Assembly (NCBI GenBank): GCA_016706865.1
Contig: JADJIS010000002.1
Coordinates: 1,240,001 to 1,304,000 of the forward strand
DNA from: Bacteroidota bacterium
GTDB lineage: Bacteria > Bacteroidota > Bacteroidia > Chitinophagales > BACL12
Direction: 5' to 3'
DNA: 64,000 nucleotides
Below, piece by piece: positions 26,744 through 36,485 of the stretch. Positions within the stretch are counted from its first letter, which is position 1. Every line of letters begins with the position of its first letter. The notes under the pieces are model-generated. The model was given only the letters and a program-made list of their open reading frames with translations, had not been told where the DNA came from and did not search any database. Position numbers and translations under genes: made by a program.

Positions 26744-28135
26744 ATGGAAGAATTCTATTTCGGCTGGTTATCCATAATCCCACCACTGGTGGTAATTCTC
26801 GTTTCCATCTTATTGCGCTCCTCTTTTGAAGGATTATTAATCGGATGCCTTGCAGGATTTATAATGATAGATGGTTGGGGATTTTTTGATGGATTTATCA
26901 CCTCACTTTATGCGGTGATGACCGATGAAGATACAGTATGGGTAATTGTGGTTTGCGGATTATATGGTTCCATCATGGCCTTGATGATCAGAAGTGGAGG
27001 TGCGAAAAAATTTGGAGAAAGAATGTTGGAGCGAATTCAAACTAAACGTCAGGCGTTGATGGGCACATGGTTATTGGGAATATTTGTTTTTATTGATGAT
27101 TATTTAAGCGCATTAACAACCGGTATTACCATGCGGAATGTTACCGATAAATTTAAAATACCTAGAGAATATTTAGCCTATATTGTTAATACGTTATCAC
27201 CGCCATTATGTGTGATAGTTCCCATTTCCACATGGACTTTATTTATAGGAGTACAATTAGAAGAATCCGGATTTGCCGCGTCGGGTGAAGGGTTAAAAAC
27301 ATATTTTTCTATTATCCCTTTTGTTGCCTACGGCTGGATATCGGTTTTAATGGTGCCACTTTTTATTTATGGAGTAATTCCAATGTTCGGCAAAATGAAA
27401 AAGGCAATTCACAGAGCAGAAACTACCGATGAAATAATTCCCGAAGGAACAAAATTATCGAGTGTTCACTTTGAAATATTTCCTAAACTGGTAAATCCGA
27501 AAGCGCGTTATTTTTTAATACCGATGTTGGTAGTCCTTATTGCAACTATGGCGTTTCAGGATTTTTCCACTCCTGGAATTGAAATTGATGCTCTCAAGGG
27601 AGTGCTTATTGGAGTTGCATTTACTTTTTTATATTTTTTAATTCGCAAATTGTCTACTGTTCAGGAATTAACCGAAACAATATTTTCCGGATTTAATTCT
27701 ATGTTATTCGCATTGGCATTGGTTGTGATTTCACTCATGTTGAAAGAGGTTGGTGATAAAATGGGATTAACTCAATATGTGATCAATTCAGTTTCGCCTT
27801 ATGTGAGCAGAGAATTTTTACCCGTCATTATTTTTATTTCACTTTCTGTGATCTCCTTTACCACGGGTTCGAGTTGGGGACTATATGTTGTAGCGATTCC
27901 TATTGTTATACCGCTTGCACAATCCATCGATTCAAATGTGCTGTTAAATATTGGAGCAATAATAAGTGCCGGAGTTTTTGGTGCAAATGCATGTTTATAT
28001 TCTGACGCCACTATATTAACCTCTCAAAGTTGTGAAACCAATAATATGCAACACGGCTTAACACAGCTGCCCCTGGCATTATTGGCATTTGGTTTTAGTT
28101 GCATCGTATATGTAATATTGGGATTTATTTTTTAA
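26744..28135 (+). CDS. NhaC family Na+/H+ antiporter-like carrier
   Basis: A 463-residue inner-membrane protein with about 11 hydrophobic segments. The pattern (WLSIIPPLVVILVSILLRS...FIDDYLSALTTGITMRNVTD...FTTGSSWGLYVVAIPIVIPLA...GANACLYSDATILTSQ) matches the NhaC family. Members exchange Na+ and H+, but several take organic substrates, for example malate/lactate exchange by MleN. Inside a catabolic cluster it may move the amino compound or its product, or balance sodium; this is inference. Confidence 0.85.
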   Translation: MEEFYFGWLSIIPPLVVILVSILLRSSFEGLLIGCLAGFIMIDGWGFFDGFITSLYAVMTDEDTVWVIVVCGLYGSIMALMIRSGGAKKFGERMLERIQTKRQALMGTWLLGIFVFIDDYLSALTTGITMRNVTDKFKIPREYLAYIVNTLSPPLCVIVPISTWTLFIGVQLEESGFAASGEGLKTYFSIIPFVAYGWISVLMVPLFIYGVIPMFGKMKKAIHRAETTDEIIPEGTKLSSVHFEIFPKLVNPKARYFLIPMLVVLIATMAFQDFSTPGIEIDALKGVLIGVAFTFLYFLIRKLSTVQELTETIFSGFNSMLFALALVVISLMLKEVGDKMGLTQYVINSVSPYVSREFLPVIIFISLSVISFTTGSSWGLYVVAIPIVIPLAQSIDSNVLLNIGAIISAGVFGANACLYSDATILTSQSCETNNMQHGLTQLPLALLAFGFSCIVYVILGFIF

Positions 28136-28174
28136 AATATTTTTAAATTAAAGGGATTAAAAAATTATGTTATT

Positions 28175-28810
28175 TTGAATAAGATTCATTATATAAATAA
28201 CGGTATATTATTTACAAATACCCGTGAAGAACATGCTTCAGCCTTGGAAGAACTTCAGTATATTGTATTTCCAAACCTTGCGGAGAATGAAATATTGCAG
28301 GCGGAACATTATCTAAAACATCTTAAAATTTTCCCCGAGGGACAGTTGGTAGCTCTCGACAACAATAAAGTAATAGGTGGAACAACCACAATGCGTTATA
28401 ATTTTGACCTTAATGATCCCGTTCATCATACTTTTAATGAAACCGTAGCAGGAGGCTGGCTCACAAATCACGATCCAGAAGGGGAATGGTTATATGGAAT
28501 TGATGTAAGCGTACATCCAGATTATCGCGGTCGCGGTGTTGCAAAAGAATTTTACAAAATACGAAGTGAGATCGCCAAAAAACTTGGATGTAAAGGGCAG
28601 TTAACCGTTGGAATGCTCAATGGATATATTAATTATAAAGATCATTTGACCATTGACGAGTATTATTTAAAAGTAAAGTCTCACGAAATTTTTGATCCAA
28701 CCGTTTCTGTTCAGGAAAAAATAGGATTTGAAATAAAAGGATTGATAAAAAATTATCTTAATGACCCCACTTGTGGTAATGCGGGAGCGATAATAGTGAT
28801 GTACCGATGA
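28175..28810 (+). CDS. GNAT family N-acetyltransferase
   Basis: A 211-residue acetyl-CoA-dependent acyltransferase. The acetyl-CoA binding loop is HPDYRGRGVAKEFYK (R-G-R-G-V-A), preceded by the strand LYGIDVSV. The N-terminal part (FTNTREEHASALEELQYIVFP) resembles GNAT proteins linked to amine or amide metabolism. The only in-frame start near the expected position is TTG at 28175; the ATG at 28164 is in another frame and closes at once. The stop codon sits seven bases before a TIR-bounded repeat element. It may acetylate an amino intermediate of the pathway. Confidence 0.8.
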   Translation: MNKIHYINNGILFTNTREEHASALEELQYIVFPNLAENEILQAEHYLKHLKIFPEGQLVALDNNKVIGGTTTMRYNFDLNDPVHHTFNETVAGGWLTNHDPEGEWLYGIDVSVHPDYRGRGVAKEFYKIRSEIAKKLGCKGQLTVGMLNGYINYKDHLTIDEYYLKVKSHEIFDPTVSVQEKIGFEIKGLIKNYLNDPTCGNAGAIIVMYR

Positions 28811-28816
28811 AAAAAT

Positions 28817-29140
28817 AATGTACCAATGTACCAATTAACAGCCAAAAAAATAATTGATAATTGATAATTGACAATTGATAATGAAACAGCCAAAAAAATA
28901 ATTGATAATTGATAATTGACAATTGACAATGAAACAGCCAAAAAAATAATTGATAATTGACAATTGATAATTGACAATGAAACAGCCAAAAAAATAATTG
29001 ATAATTGACAATTGATAATTGACAATGAAACAGCCAAAAAAACTAAGCATTGTAAAATATATACATAAATCAAACTTTAAATTTTACCGAAATGTAACGA
29101 CCGTCGAATGAGCGGCTGTTCATTGGTACATTGGTACATT
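28817..29140. repeat. 324-bp element: 27-bp inverted ends around a 48-bp tandem repeat
   Basis: The left end 28817-28843 and right end 29114-29140 are inverted copies matching at 26 of 27 bases; each contains AATGTACCAATGTACC and AACAGCC. Inside, AACAGCC recurs at 28837, 28885, 28933, 28981 and 29029, exactly 48 bases apart. Each 48-bp unit is AACAGCC, an A-run and about four AATTGAT/AATTGAC heptads. The last 70 bases before the right end are non-repetitive. The open frames inside are by-products of the 48-bp (16-codon) period. Confidence 0.85.
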
Positions 29141-29177
29141 ATTACATTGTTACATTAAAAAGCATTAAATTTAAACT

Positions 29178-30521
29178 ATGAGTTCTATAAATCTTAAAAC
29201 CTCCATCCCCGGCCCTAAGTCGTTGGAAATTATTGAGAGGAGAAAAAATGCCATGCCTCTTGGGCTTGCAAAATCAACGGATATTGCAATTCATTCGGCT
29301 GAGGGTGGAGTTGTAATTGATGTGGATGGAAATACTTTGCTTGATTTTGCCGGTGGAATAGGGATGATGAACATAGGTCATAATAACAAACTCGTGGTGG
29401 AGGCCATGAAGGAGCAATTATATAAATATACCCATATCTGCTCCTTGGTTGCAACTCCGGAGCCCTATGTTGAATTAGCAGAATTATTAAACAGTTTAAC
29501 TCCCGGTAATTTCCCCAAAAAAACATTATTGGCGAACAGTGGAAGTGAGGCCGTGGAAAATGCGGTGAACATCGCCAGATATTATACCAAAAGGTCCGCT
29601 GTAATTTGTTTTGAAGGAGGATATCACGGTCGCACATTGCTAACATTAAGTTTAACAAGTAAATACGCATTATTTAAAAAGGGATTTGGACCTTTTGTTA
29701 ATGATATTGTTCGTTTACCATCACCAAATATTTATCGCAAACCTGATCAATTAACAGAGGAAGAATATATTCAATTTTGTATTAACCAATTTGAAGTGGC
29801 AATGATCTCACAAATTGATCCTGATAGTGTTGCCGCAATTATTATTGAGCCTGTATTGGGGGAAGGAGGATTTATTCCCATGCCGAAATTATTCCTGCAA
29901 AAATTGAGAGATGTTGCTTCCAAACATAATATCGTTTTAATATTCGATGAAATACAATGTGGTGCTTCGCGTACCGGAAAATTATTTGCCTGCGAACATG
30001 TGGATGTTGTTCCAGATATTATTTGTTCTGCAAAATCAATTGGAGCAGGAATGCCAATTAGTGCAATTACCGGAAGAGCAGAAATTTTAGATGTTGTACA
30101 TTTAGGTGGTATAGGTGGGACATATGGTGGTAATCCTGTTTCATGTGTTGCCGCTATTCAATCACTCAAAATATTATCTTCTCCTGAATTTTTAAATCGT
30201 GTTAATAGAGTTGGGGAACTTATTGCAGATGAACTTGAAAAGTGGAAATTAAAATATTCCTGTATTGGTGATGTTCGAGGAATTGGCGCCATGCGATTAG
30301 TGGAATTCGTAAAGGATAGAAATACCAAAGAACCTGATGTAGAGATCGCCATGGAAATTATAAAGGATGCAATTGCACACGGAATAATTTTAATTCGTGC
30401 CGGATTATTCAGCAATTGTATACGTTTACTTCCTCCAATTGTAATGACCGATGAACAATTATTGGAAGGATTAAATGTTTTGGAAATGGCAATACAAAGT
30501 GCGCAATTAAAAAGAAATTAA
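29178..30521 (+). CDS. class III aminotransferase, second GABA/omega-amino acid type
   Basis: A 447-residue PLP aminotransferase. The PLP Lys is in ICSAKSIGAGMPISAITG, the Asp in LIFDEIQCGASRTGK and the phosphate site in LANSGSEAVENAVNIAR. It is related to but clearly diverged from the enzyme at 23903, as expected for a different substrate, for example a diamine against an omega-amino acid. It is followed after 35 bases by the amidohydrolase gene. Two transaminases and two dehydrogenases would suffice to take a diamine to a dicarboxylate (inference). Confidence 0.88.
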   Translation: MSSINLKTSIPGPKSLEIIERRKNAMPLGLAKSTDIAIHSAEGGVVIDVDGNTLLDFAGGIGMMNIGHNNKLVVEAMKEQLYKYTHICSLVATPEPYVELAELLNSLTPGNFPKKTLLANSGSEAVENAVNIARYYTKRSAVICFEGGYHGRTLLTLSLTSKYALFKKGFGPFVNDIVRLPSPNIYRKPDQLTEEEYIQFCINQFEVAMISQIDPDSVAAIIIEPVLGEGGFIPMPKLFLQKLRDVASKHNIVLIFDEIQCGASRTGKLFACEHVDVVPDIICSAKSIGAGMPISAITGRAEILDVVHLGGIGGTYGGNPVSCVAAIQSLKILSSPEFLNRVNRVGELIADELEKWKLKYSCIGDVRGIGAMRLVEFVKDRNTKEPDVEIAMEIIKDAIAHGIILIRAGLFSNCIRLLPPIVMTDEQLLEGLNVLEMAIQSAQLKRN

Positions 30522-30556
30522 TCTTTACAAATTAATTTGGAGGCGAATAATAATTA

Positions 30557-32101
30557 ATGGCGGATAAAATATTCTTTAATGGCAAAATATTGACACAGGA
30601 TAAACAAAATCCTAAGGCATCGGCGTTTGCTATTAAAAACGGAAAATTTATTGCAGTAGGAGATGATAAAAATATACTTGAATTAAAATCCCCCCAAACC
30701 CTTTTAATTGACCTTCATAATAAAACTGTTTTACCGGGATTTAATGATGCCCATATTCATGTCTGGAAGGTCGGCAATTTATTAACTTCATTGTTGGATC
30801 TGAGAGGTATTAAAAGCCTCGGGGAAATGCAGGATAAATTAAAAGATTATGCGCATAATAATCCTCAATTGGAATGGATTTTAGCCAGAGGATTTAACGA
30901 GGCGCTTTTCCCGGATAAAAAAATGCCTGATAAATTCGATCTCGATAAAATAATTACTGACCGGCCCGTTTGTATTACTCGAACCTGTGCACATCAAATA
31001 ATTGTTAATTCAAAAGCGCTCGAATTTTGTAATATAGTTACTGACACAAAAGTTCCGCAGGGAGGTGAGATCAAATTATTGCCCGATGGTTCACTGGCAG
31101 GGCATTTCACAGAAACTGCCATAGGATTGATTTTAAGTAAAATTCCAAAATACAACAAGATACAATTACGTGAAATGATTCTTGCTGCGCAGGATAAATT
31201 GATAGAATGCGGAATTACTGCCGCCACTGATCCAGCTGTGGAAAAAGACCTTATAGAAGTATATAAGGAAATGGATAGGAATGGTGAATTAAAGATCAGA
31301 ATAAATATATTTCCCATCAGAGTTCCTGATGGAATAAATAAAGTATATCCATTACCGGAAAAATACAGGTCAGATCTTTTAAATATCGACACCGTTAAAT
31401 TTTTTGCTGATGGTGGCTTAAGTGGAAAAACGGCTGCTATGAAAAAGCCCTACAAAAATTCAAATGAATCAGGGGTATTGAGAATTGAAAAAGAGACATT
31501 TAAAAAATTGGCACTCGAATCTCAGGATGCCGGTTTTCGAATTGCTGTGCATGCAATTGGCGATTCTGCTATCGAAATGGTTTTGAATGTATTAGAGGAA
31601 ATTGCTCCTTTTAATAGAAGTAAAATAAATCATCGTATAGAACATGTTGGATTTCCATCCCAATACGATCTGAAAAGAATGGCCGATTTAAACATCAGTG
31701 CCGTGATGCAACCAATTTTTATTTATGAATTAGGGAAAAATTTCAGGCAAAATCTATCCGAAGAATATTTAAACAAGATTTATCCCGTAAAATCAATAAT
31801 TCAGAGGGGAATAAATGTGGCATTTTCCACAGATGCTCCGGTGGTTGTAAATTTTGATCCTTTATTTAATATAAATTCCGCTATGAATAGAATTGATGAT
31901 AGGGGAAACAAACTTTCAGCGGATCAAAAGGTAACTTTTGAAGAAGGTGTATTTGCATATACAATGGGTTCCGCAATCGCCTCAGGTTATTCAGAAAAAT
32001 TGGGGTCAATTGAAATTAATAAATATGCAGATTTTGTGGTATTACAAGATGAACAAAAGGTGTATTCCACATTTGTAAACGGAGAACAATTAATAGTATG
32101 A
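30557..32101 (+). CDS. YtcJ-like metal-dependent amidohydrolase
   Basis: A 514-residue enzyme of the amidohydrolase superfamily (amidohydrolase 3). Metal ligands are seen in VLPGFNDAHIHVWK (HxH), IAVHAIGDSAI, HRIEHVGF and the final Asp in FSTDAPVV. It has no signal peptide, so it is cytoplasmic. Enzymes of this group hydrolyse amide or N-acyl bonds. Together with the acetyltransferase and transaminases nearby, it could release an amine from an amide brought in by SusCD. The substrate is unknown. Confidence 0.87.
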   Translation: MADKIFFNGKILTQDKQNPKASAFAIKNGKFIAVGDDKNILELKSPQTLLIDLHNKTVLPGFNDAHIHVWKVGNLLTSLLDLRGIKSLGEMQDKLKDYAHNNPQLEWILARGFNEALFPDKKMPDKFDLDKIITDRPVCITRTCAHQIIVNSKALEFCNIVTDTKVPQGGEIKLLPDGSLAGHFTETAIGLILSKIPKYNKIQLREMILAAQDKLIECGITAATDPAVEKDLIEVYKEMDRNGELKIRINIFPIRVPDGINKVYPLPEKYRSDLLNIDTVKFFADGGLSGKTAAMKKPYKNSNESGVLRIEKETFKKLALESQDAGFRIAVHAIGDSAIEMVLNVLEEIAPFNRSKINHRIEHVGFPSQYDLKRMADLNISAVMQPIFIYELGKNFRQNLSEEYLNKIYPVKSIIQRGINVAFSTDAPVVVNFDPLFNINSAMNRIDDRGNKLSADQKVTFEEGVFAYTMGSAIASGYSEKLGSIEINKYADFVVLQDEQKVYSTFVNGEQLIV

Positions 32102-32189
32102 ATTTAAATCATTTTCGTCCGTTTATTCCATATAAATTCGTGTAATTGTTAATTTTAACTCAATTTTTTTTAAAAATTAAATAAAAACA

Positions 32190-32199
32190 GTATACTTGT
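32190..32199 (+). promoter_or_regulatory. possible -7 element before the first T9SS paralogue
   Basis: GTATACTTGT lies exactly 26 bases before the ATG, as GTAGACTTGT does before the paralogue at 41295. TATACTTG differs from TAnnTTTG by one base. No TTG is found at the usual spacing. Confidence 0.3.
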
Positions 32200-32215
32200 A
32201 TCTTAATTAAGAACT

Positions 32216-34090
32216 ATGAAGAAAAATTATACCAAATTATTTATTGGAAAACCTGCACTGCTGGTAGCTTTAGCATTAATTTCCATTTCCTCCCGGGCAC
32301 AATCTTATATTCAATCGGCCTGCGACTTTACTCCGATGTCAACGGAAGGGACGTTTTTATGTTTAGGGGACGATGAAGTTAGTGCTGCAATTCCCCTCGG
32401 CTTTACGTTTGAACTGTATGAAGTTCCTTTCACGGAATGTTATATAAGTTCTAACGGTTATTTGTCGTTTACCGCAGGACTTGGTTCTAGTTGTTGCACA
32501 GGGATCATTCTCCCATCGGGCACTTATCCCTACTCTATCTTTTTTGGACAAGAAGATCTTGATCCGAATGCTTGTGTGGATGGTGATATCACATATTATA
32601 CTACAGGTGCTCCAGGAAGTCAGGTATTTGTATTAAGCTACACTGATGTGCCTCATTATCCTGGTCCTGAAGGTACATTTCCTATAACAGTTCAAGTTCA
32701 ATTGTATGAAGGAACTCAGGAAGTTCGAATTGTTACTACGAATTATAATGGTGATGGGGGACTTTCTACTATGGGTTTAAACAAAAATGCTTTGGAAGCA
32801 GACGTTGTGCCGGGAAGAAATAGCGAAGATTGGTCAGCTTTTGACGAATGTATCTCATTTTTACCTGATGGACTACCTGATGAAGGTTGCACTGACCCTG
32901 AAGCTATAAACTACGATCCAGGCGCTGAAATTGATAATGGTTCTTGCTTCTTCGGATATTTATATTCCGAATGTGATTATGTAACCATGCCAACTGAAGG
33001 TACTATTGTTTGTTTAGGTGATGATGAAGTTTCGGCCGCAATTCCTATGGGTTTTGATTTTCCATTTTATGGTATTACGCATTCTGATATTTATCTTGGT
33101 TCAAATGGCTATGTAACATTTAATGCGGGATTAGGAACTGCTTGTTGCACTGGACAAATTTTACCAAACGGTATTTATCCAAATTCAATATTTTTAGGTC
33201 AGGAAGATCTTGATCCAAATTTCTGTGTTGATGGTGAAGTAAATTATTATACTTCAGGACTTGCCGGTAGTCAAATTTTTGTTGTTAATTATTTAAATGT
33301 TCCGCATTATAATGCCGATGCTGATCCTACTTATTTTCCGGTTACTGTGCAACTTCAATTATATGAAGCAACCGGGGAGGTTAAAATAGTTGTAACCCAA
33401 TGGAATAATGACGGTGGTGCCGCTACTATGGGTTTGAATTATGACGGCGTAATTGCAAATCCAGTTGAAGGAAGAAATTCTGAAATTTGGGATGCATCAG
33501 AAGAATGCCATTCCTGGTTGCCAAGTGAAGGTCCAATTCCGGTTTGTGATATTCCAACGGGTTTATATGCAGATGGAATAACAACAGATGATGCAGTTTT
33601 ACATTGGGATGCAATGGATGGTGCAGATCAATATAGAGTTACACTTCAAAATACAGCTACAGGCTTAATAAAAACACGTGGATTTGAATCAAATGTTGTG
33701 GAGATAGTTGACAAATTAACTCCGCTAACAACTTATGCTTTCCGTGTTAAAACTGTTTGTTATGATATTCTTGGTGAGATAACACCTCCATCAGAATGGT
33801 ATTATTTTACAACACTTGGCCGCATAGGTACAACCGAAGCAGCAATTACCATGTATCCAAATCCAAATGCGGGTCAATTTACATTGCAGATAAGTGATTA
33901 TAGCGATAATGCATTTGAATTATTTGTTTATGATGCAATGGGTAAAATTGTTTATAATAAATCCATTCAAATTGACAATGCAAATTATACAGAGCAGATC
34001 AATTTGGAAAATGTGGCATCTGGTATTTATCAGGTTAAATTGTTAAACAATGATGCACAATTAACATATCCTGTTGTGATACAGAAATAA
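32216..34090 (+). CDS. T9SS-secreted protein: two nidogen-like modules, FN3, sorting domain (paralogue 1)
   Basis: A 624-residue exported protein. Signal peptide about 1-28; nidogen-like module 1 (about 30-222, SNGYLSF, CCTG, FGQEDLDPN, VPHYPGPEG); a linker GCTDPEAINYDPGAEIDNG ending in SC (about 223-250); nidogen-like module 2 (about 251-440, same signature); an FN3-like domain (about 443-540) beginning CDIPTGLYADGITTDDAVLH; then a T9SS type A sorting domain (about 545-624, YPNPNAGQFTLQISDY...SGIYQVKLLNN). Each nidogen-like module has conserved Cys pairs. Cell-surface adhesion or matrix roles are plausible but unproven. First of six adjacent paralogues; its own terminator follows. Confidence 0.88.
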   Translation: MKKNYTKLFIGKPALLVALALISISSRAQSYIQSACDFTPMSTEGTFLCLGDDEVSAAIPLGFTFELYEVPFTECYISSNGYLSFTAGLGSSCCTGIILPSGTYPYSIFFGQEDLDPNACVDGDITYYTTGAPGSQVFVLSYTDVPHYPGPEGTFPITVQVQLYEGTQEVRIVTTNYNGDGGLSTMGLNKNALEADVVPGRNSEDWSAFDECISFLPDGLPDEGCTDPEAINYDPGAEIDNGSCFFGYLYSECDYVTMPTEGTIVCLGDDEVSAAIPMGFDFPFYGITHSDIYLGSNGYVTFNAGLGTACCTGQILPNGIYPNSIFLGQEDLDPNFCVDGEVNYYTSGLAGSQIFVVNYLNVPHYNADADPTYFPVTVQLQLYEATGEVKIVVTQWNNDGGAATMGLNYDGVIANPVEGRNSEIWDASEECHSWLPSEGPIPVCDIPTGLYADGITTDDAVLHWDAMDGADQYRVTLQNTATGLIKTRGFESNVVEIVDKLTPLTTYAFRVKTVCYDILGEITPPSEWYYFTTLGRIGTTEAAITMYPNPNAGQFTLQISDYSDNAFELFVYDAMGKIVYNKSIQIDNANYTEQINLENVASGIYQVKLLNNDAQLTYPVVIQK

Positions 34091-34109
34091 TGAAGTGAAA
34101 AATATGTCA

Positions 34110-34143
34110 GCAGGTCATCCGAAAAGATGACCTGCTTTTTTTT
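34110..34143 (+). terminator. intrinsic terminator after paralogue 1
   Basis: Stem GCAGGTCATC / GATGACCTGC with a six-base loop, followed by eight T. Confidence 0.9.
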
Positions 34144-34357
34144 GTATATATCTCTATATTTCTGCCTAATTTGTTTACTTGAATGCAAGAACTTGGATAA
34201 GTTTATGTAGTAACTTGTCTGGGTTAGGTTGTATTTCGATCAAATTTCTTCTTGAATTTTATTTAAGATTACACCTTGGTTAATTCATTTTTTTATTTAC
34301 CTTTAAACCACATTTATTATAACTATAAACTTAAATTTTAACTAAAAAAACACATTT

Positions 34358-36412
34358 ATGAAAATTTTTAACGTATCAAAACGTATGGCTATCGCAACGC
34401 TGAGTTTACTTTTAGCTTCAGCAACTGCTTTCGGTCAATACTGCACTCCAACCTATACCACAGGTACGGTTGAAGGTGATTATTGCGGTTACGTCGGTTT
34501 AGGAACTATTGATAATCCTACAGATGGTGCTCCTGCTCCGTTTTACAGTGATTATACGTTTATGTCTACCGATGTTGCTTTGGGTTCATCTTATACAGTA
34601 ACAGTTGGTTCAGGATCCTATACCTCCAATAATGATATTGCAATTTGGATCGATTACAATCACGATGAAGATTTTTATGATGCAGATGAATTGGTAGGAA
34701 CTGTGGTAGATCTTGGTGCTTTCGCAACAGGCACAGCAACATTCAGTATTCCTGTAACTGCAATTGGAGGACCAACAAGAATGCGCGTTCGTGAAATTTT
34801 TAATATGCCAACAACTCCAGATGCTTGTGCAAGTTACAGTTTTGGAGAAACTGAAGATTACAGCGTTAATATTATTGGTGGCGCCTTAAATGATGTTGGA
34901 GTAGTTGACATTACAAACCCTGTTTCTGGTGTTGATCTTGGTTTCGAAGATGTAATTGTAACCATTTACAACTACGGTTCAGAACCAGCTTCTGAATTCA
35001 ATGTGTATTATCAGGTTGATGGCGGAATAGTTACAGGTGGAGCATTCCTAGGAACTATTGAACCTTATAGCACTGCTTCTTACACTATGCCTGAAGGTTG
35101 GGATTTCAGTTTAGATGGATGTTATGATATTGTATCATGGACAGAAATGGAAATTGATGAAAATACAGATAACGACAGTTATACTGAAACTGTTTGTAAT
35201 CTTGGTCCAATAACAGGAACAGGTGCAATGTATATCTATTCCAATAGTACCGGTGGTGAACCTTGGTTTCAGGTAACAAATACAACAGCAATGAATACTG
35301 TATTTGGTGCTGAAGGTATTGGTTGGACACGCGATTATTATGAGACAGTAGATCCATTACTCGCTTTCTCACCGGATAATTGTTTTATTTTCTTAGAAGG
35401 TAGTGATACACATGCAGATGAACTTGAAGCTTTCCTATCTGCAAATATTGGAACAATTGAAAGCTGGGTTACTTCAGGTGGTAAATTATTATTGAATTCA
35501 GCACCGAATGAAGGTGACGGAATGAGCTTTGGTTTTGATGGAACTTCCCTCATTTATGATGGTGGTGCTAGTGCAGTTACTGCGGCCGATGCTTCTCATC
35601 CAATTTTTAACGGACCAATTCTTCCTGTTGGAACTGATTTTACCGGTGGTAACTTTAGCCATGCTCGTGTAGAAGGAACAGATATTACAAGTGTTATTAT
35701 TGAAACGGGTACTACTGACATTACCTTAGGCGAAAAAGCATGGGGTGATGGTCTTGTTATGTTCGGAGGAATGACCACCAATAATTTCCATTCACCTATA
35801 TTGGAAGCAGCCAACCTAAGAGCAAATATTCTAGCTTATTTAAGCTGTATAACATTTGCAGTTTGCGAAATTCCAGGCGGATTATATGCAGATGGAATTA
35901 CAACTAACGATGCAGTTTTACATTGGGATGCTGTTGACGGTGCCGATCAGTATCGCGTAACACTTCAAAATCTTGCAACAGGTTTGATCAAAACAAAAGG
36001 ATTTTATACTAATATGGTAGAGATCACTGATAAATTAACTCCGTTAACTGAATACGGTTTCAGAGTTAAAACAGTTTGTTATGATGATCTTGGCGTAATT
36101 TCCGCTCCTTCACCATGGTATTATTTTATGACTCTCGGTCGTATTGGCGAAAATGAAGATGCTTCAGTTATGTTATATCCAAATCCAAGCAATGGAGTAT
36201 TTAATTTAAATGTAAATGGTTATGCAGATAATCAGTTTGAATTAAATGTATCTAACTCCATGGGTCAGATCGTTTATACAAAATCAATTACAGTTAATAA
36301 TGCTGATTATAATGAGCAAATAAACTTAATGAATGTTGCTCCTGGAATGTATCAGATTAGTTTAAAAAATAATGACCTTAATTTAAATTATTCAGTAGTG
36401 ATCGTCGAATAA
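34358..36412 (+). CDS. T9SS-secreted protein: GEVED, CARDB-like, module C, FN3, sorting domain (paralogue 2)
   Basis: A 684-residue exported protein. Signal peptide about 1-26; GEVED domain (about 27-172) with its FGETEDYSV signature and IDYNHDEDFYDADELVG; a CARDB-like beta domain (about 175-283, VVDITNPVSGVDLG); a roughly 210-residue module here called C (about 286-500: YIYSNSTGGEPWFQVTN...SGGKLLLNSAPNEGDG...MFGGMTTNNFHSP); an FN3-like domain; then a T9SS type A sorting domain (YPNPSNGVFNLNVNGY). Module C and the FN3 part are almost identical at the DNA level to those of the gene at 36715, so recent duplication or gene conversion is likely. Confidence 0.88.
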   Translation: MKIFNVSKRMAIATLSLLLASATAFGQYCTPTYTTGTVEGDYCGYVGLGTIDNPTDGAPAPFYSDYTFMSTDVALGSSYTVTVGSGSYTSNNDIAIWIDYNHDEDFYDADELVGTVVDLGAFATGTATFSIPVTAIGGPTRMRVREIFNMPTTPDACASYSFGETEDYSVNIIGGALNDVGVVDITNPVSGVDLGFEDVIVTIYNYGSEPASEFNVYYQVDGGIVTGGAFLGTIEPYSTASYTMPEGWDFSLDGCYDIVSWTEMEIDENTDNDSYTETVCNLGPITGTGAMYIYSNSTGGEPWFQVTNTTAMNTVFGAEGIGWTRDYYETVDPLLAFSPDNCFIFLEGSDTHADELEAFLSANIGTIESWVTSGGKLLLNSAPNEGDGMSFGFDGTSLIYDGGASAVTAADASHPIFNGPILPVGTDFTGGNFSHARVEGTDITSVIIETGTTDITLGEKAWGDGLVMFGGMTTNNFHSPILEAANLRANILAYLSCITFAVCEIPGGLYADGITTNDAVLHWDAVDGADQYRVTLQNLATGLIKTKGFYTNMVEITDKLTPLTEYGFRVKTVCYDDLGVISAPSPWYYFMTLGRIGENEDASVMLYPNPSNGVFNLNVNGYADNQFELNVSNSMGQIVYTKSITVNNADYNEQINLMNVAPGMYQISLKNNDLNLNYSVVIVE

Positions 36413-36449
36413 TTATTATATTAATACATTATTAAATTTATAAATAATA

Positions 36450-36485
36450 AAGAGGCTGTTCTTAATTGAGCAGCCTCTTTTTTTT
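36450..36485 (+). terminator. intrinsic terminator after paralogue 2
   Basis: Stem AAGAGGCTG / CAGCCTCTT followed by a run of eight T. The remaining 230 bases of this 302-base gap are AT-rich leader for the next gene. Confidence 0.88.

Noticed and set aside
28753..29073. Minus-strand open frames encoding a 16-residue peptide repeat
   Set aside because: They arise because the 48-bp repeat unit is a multiple of three; no start signal, no domain, and the DNA is an intergenic repeat element.
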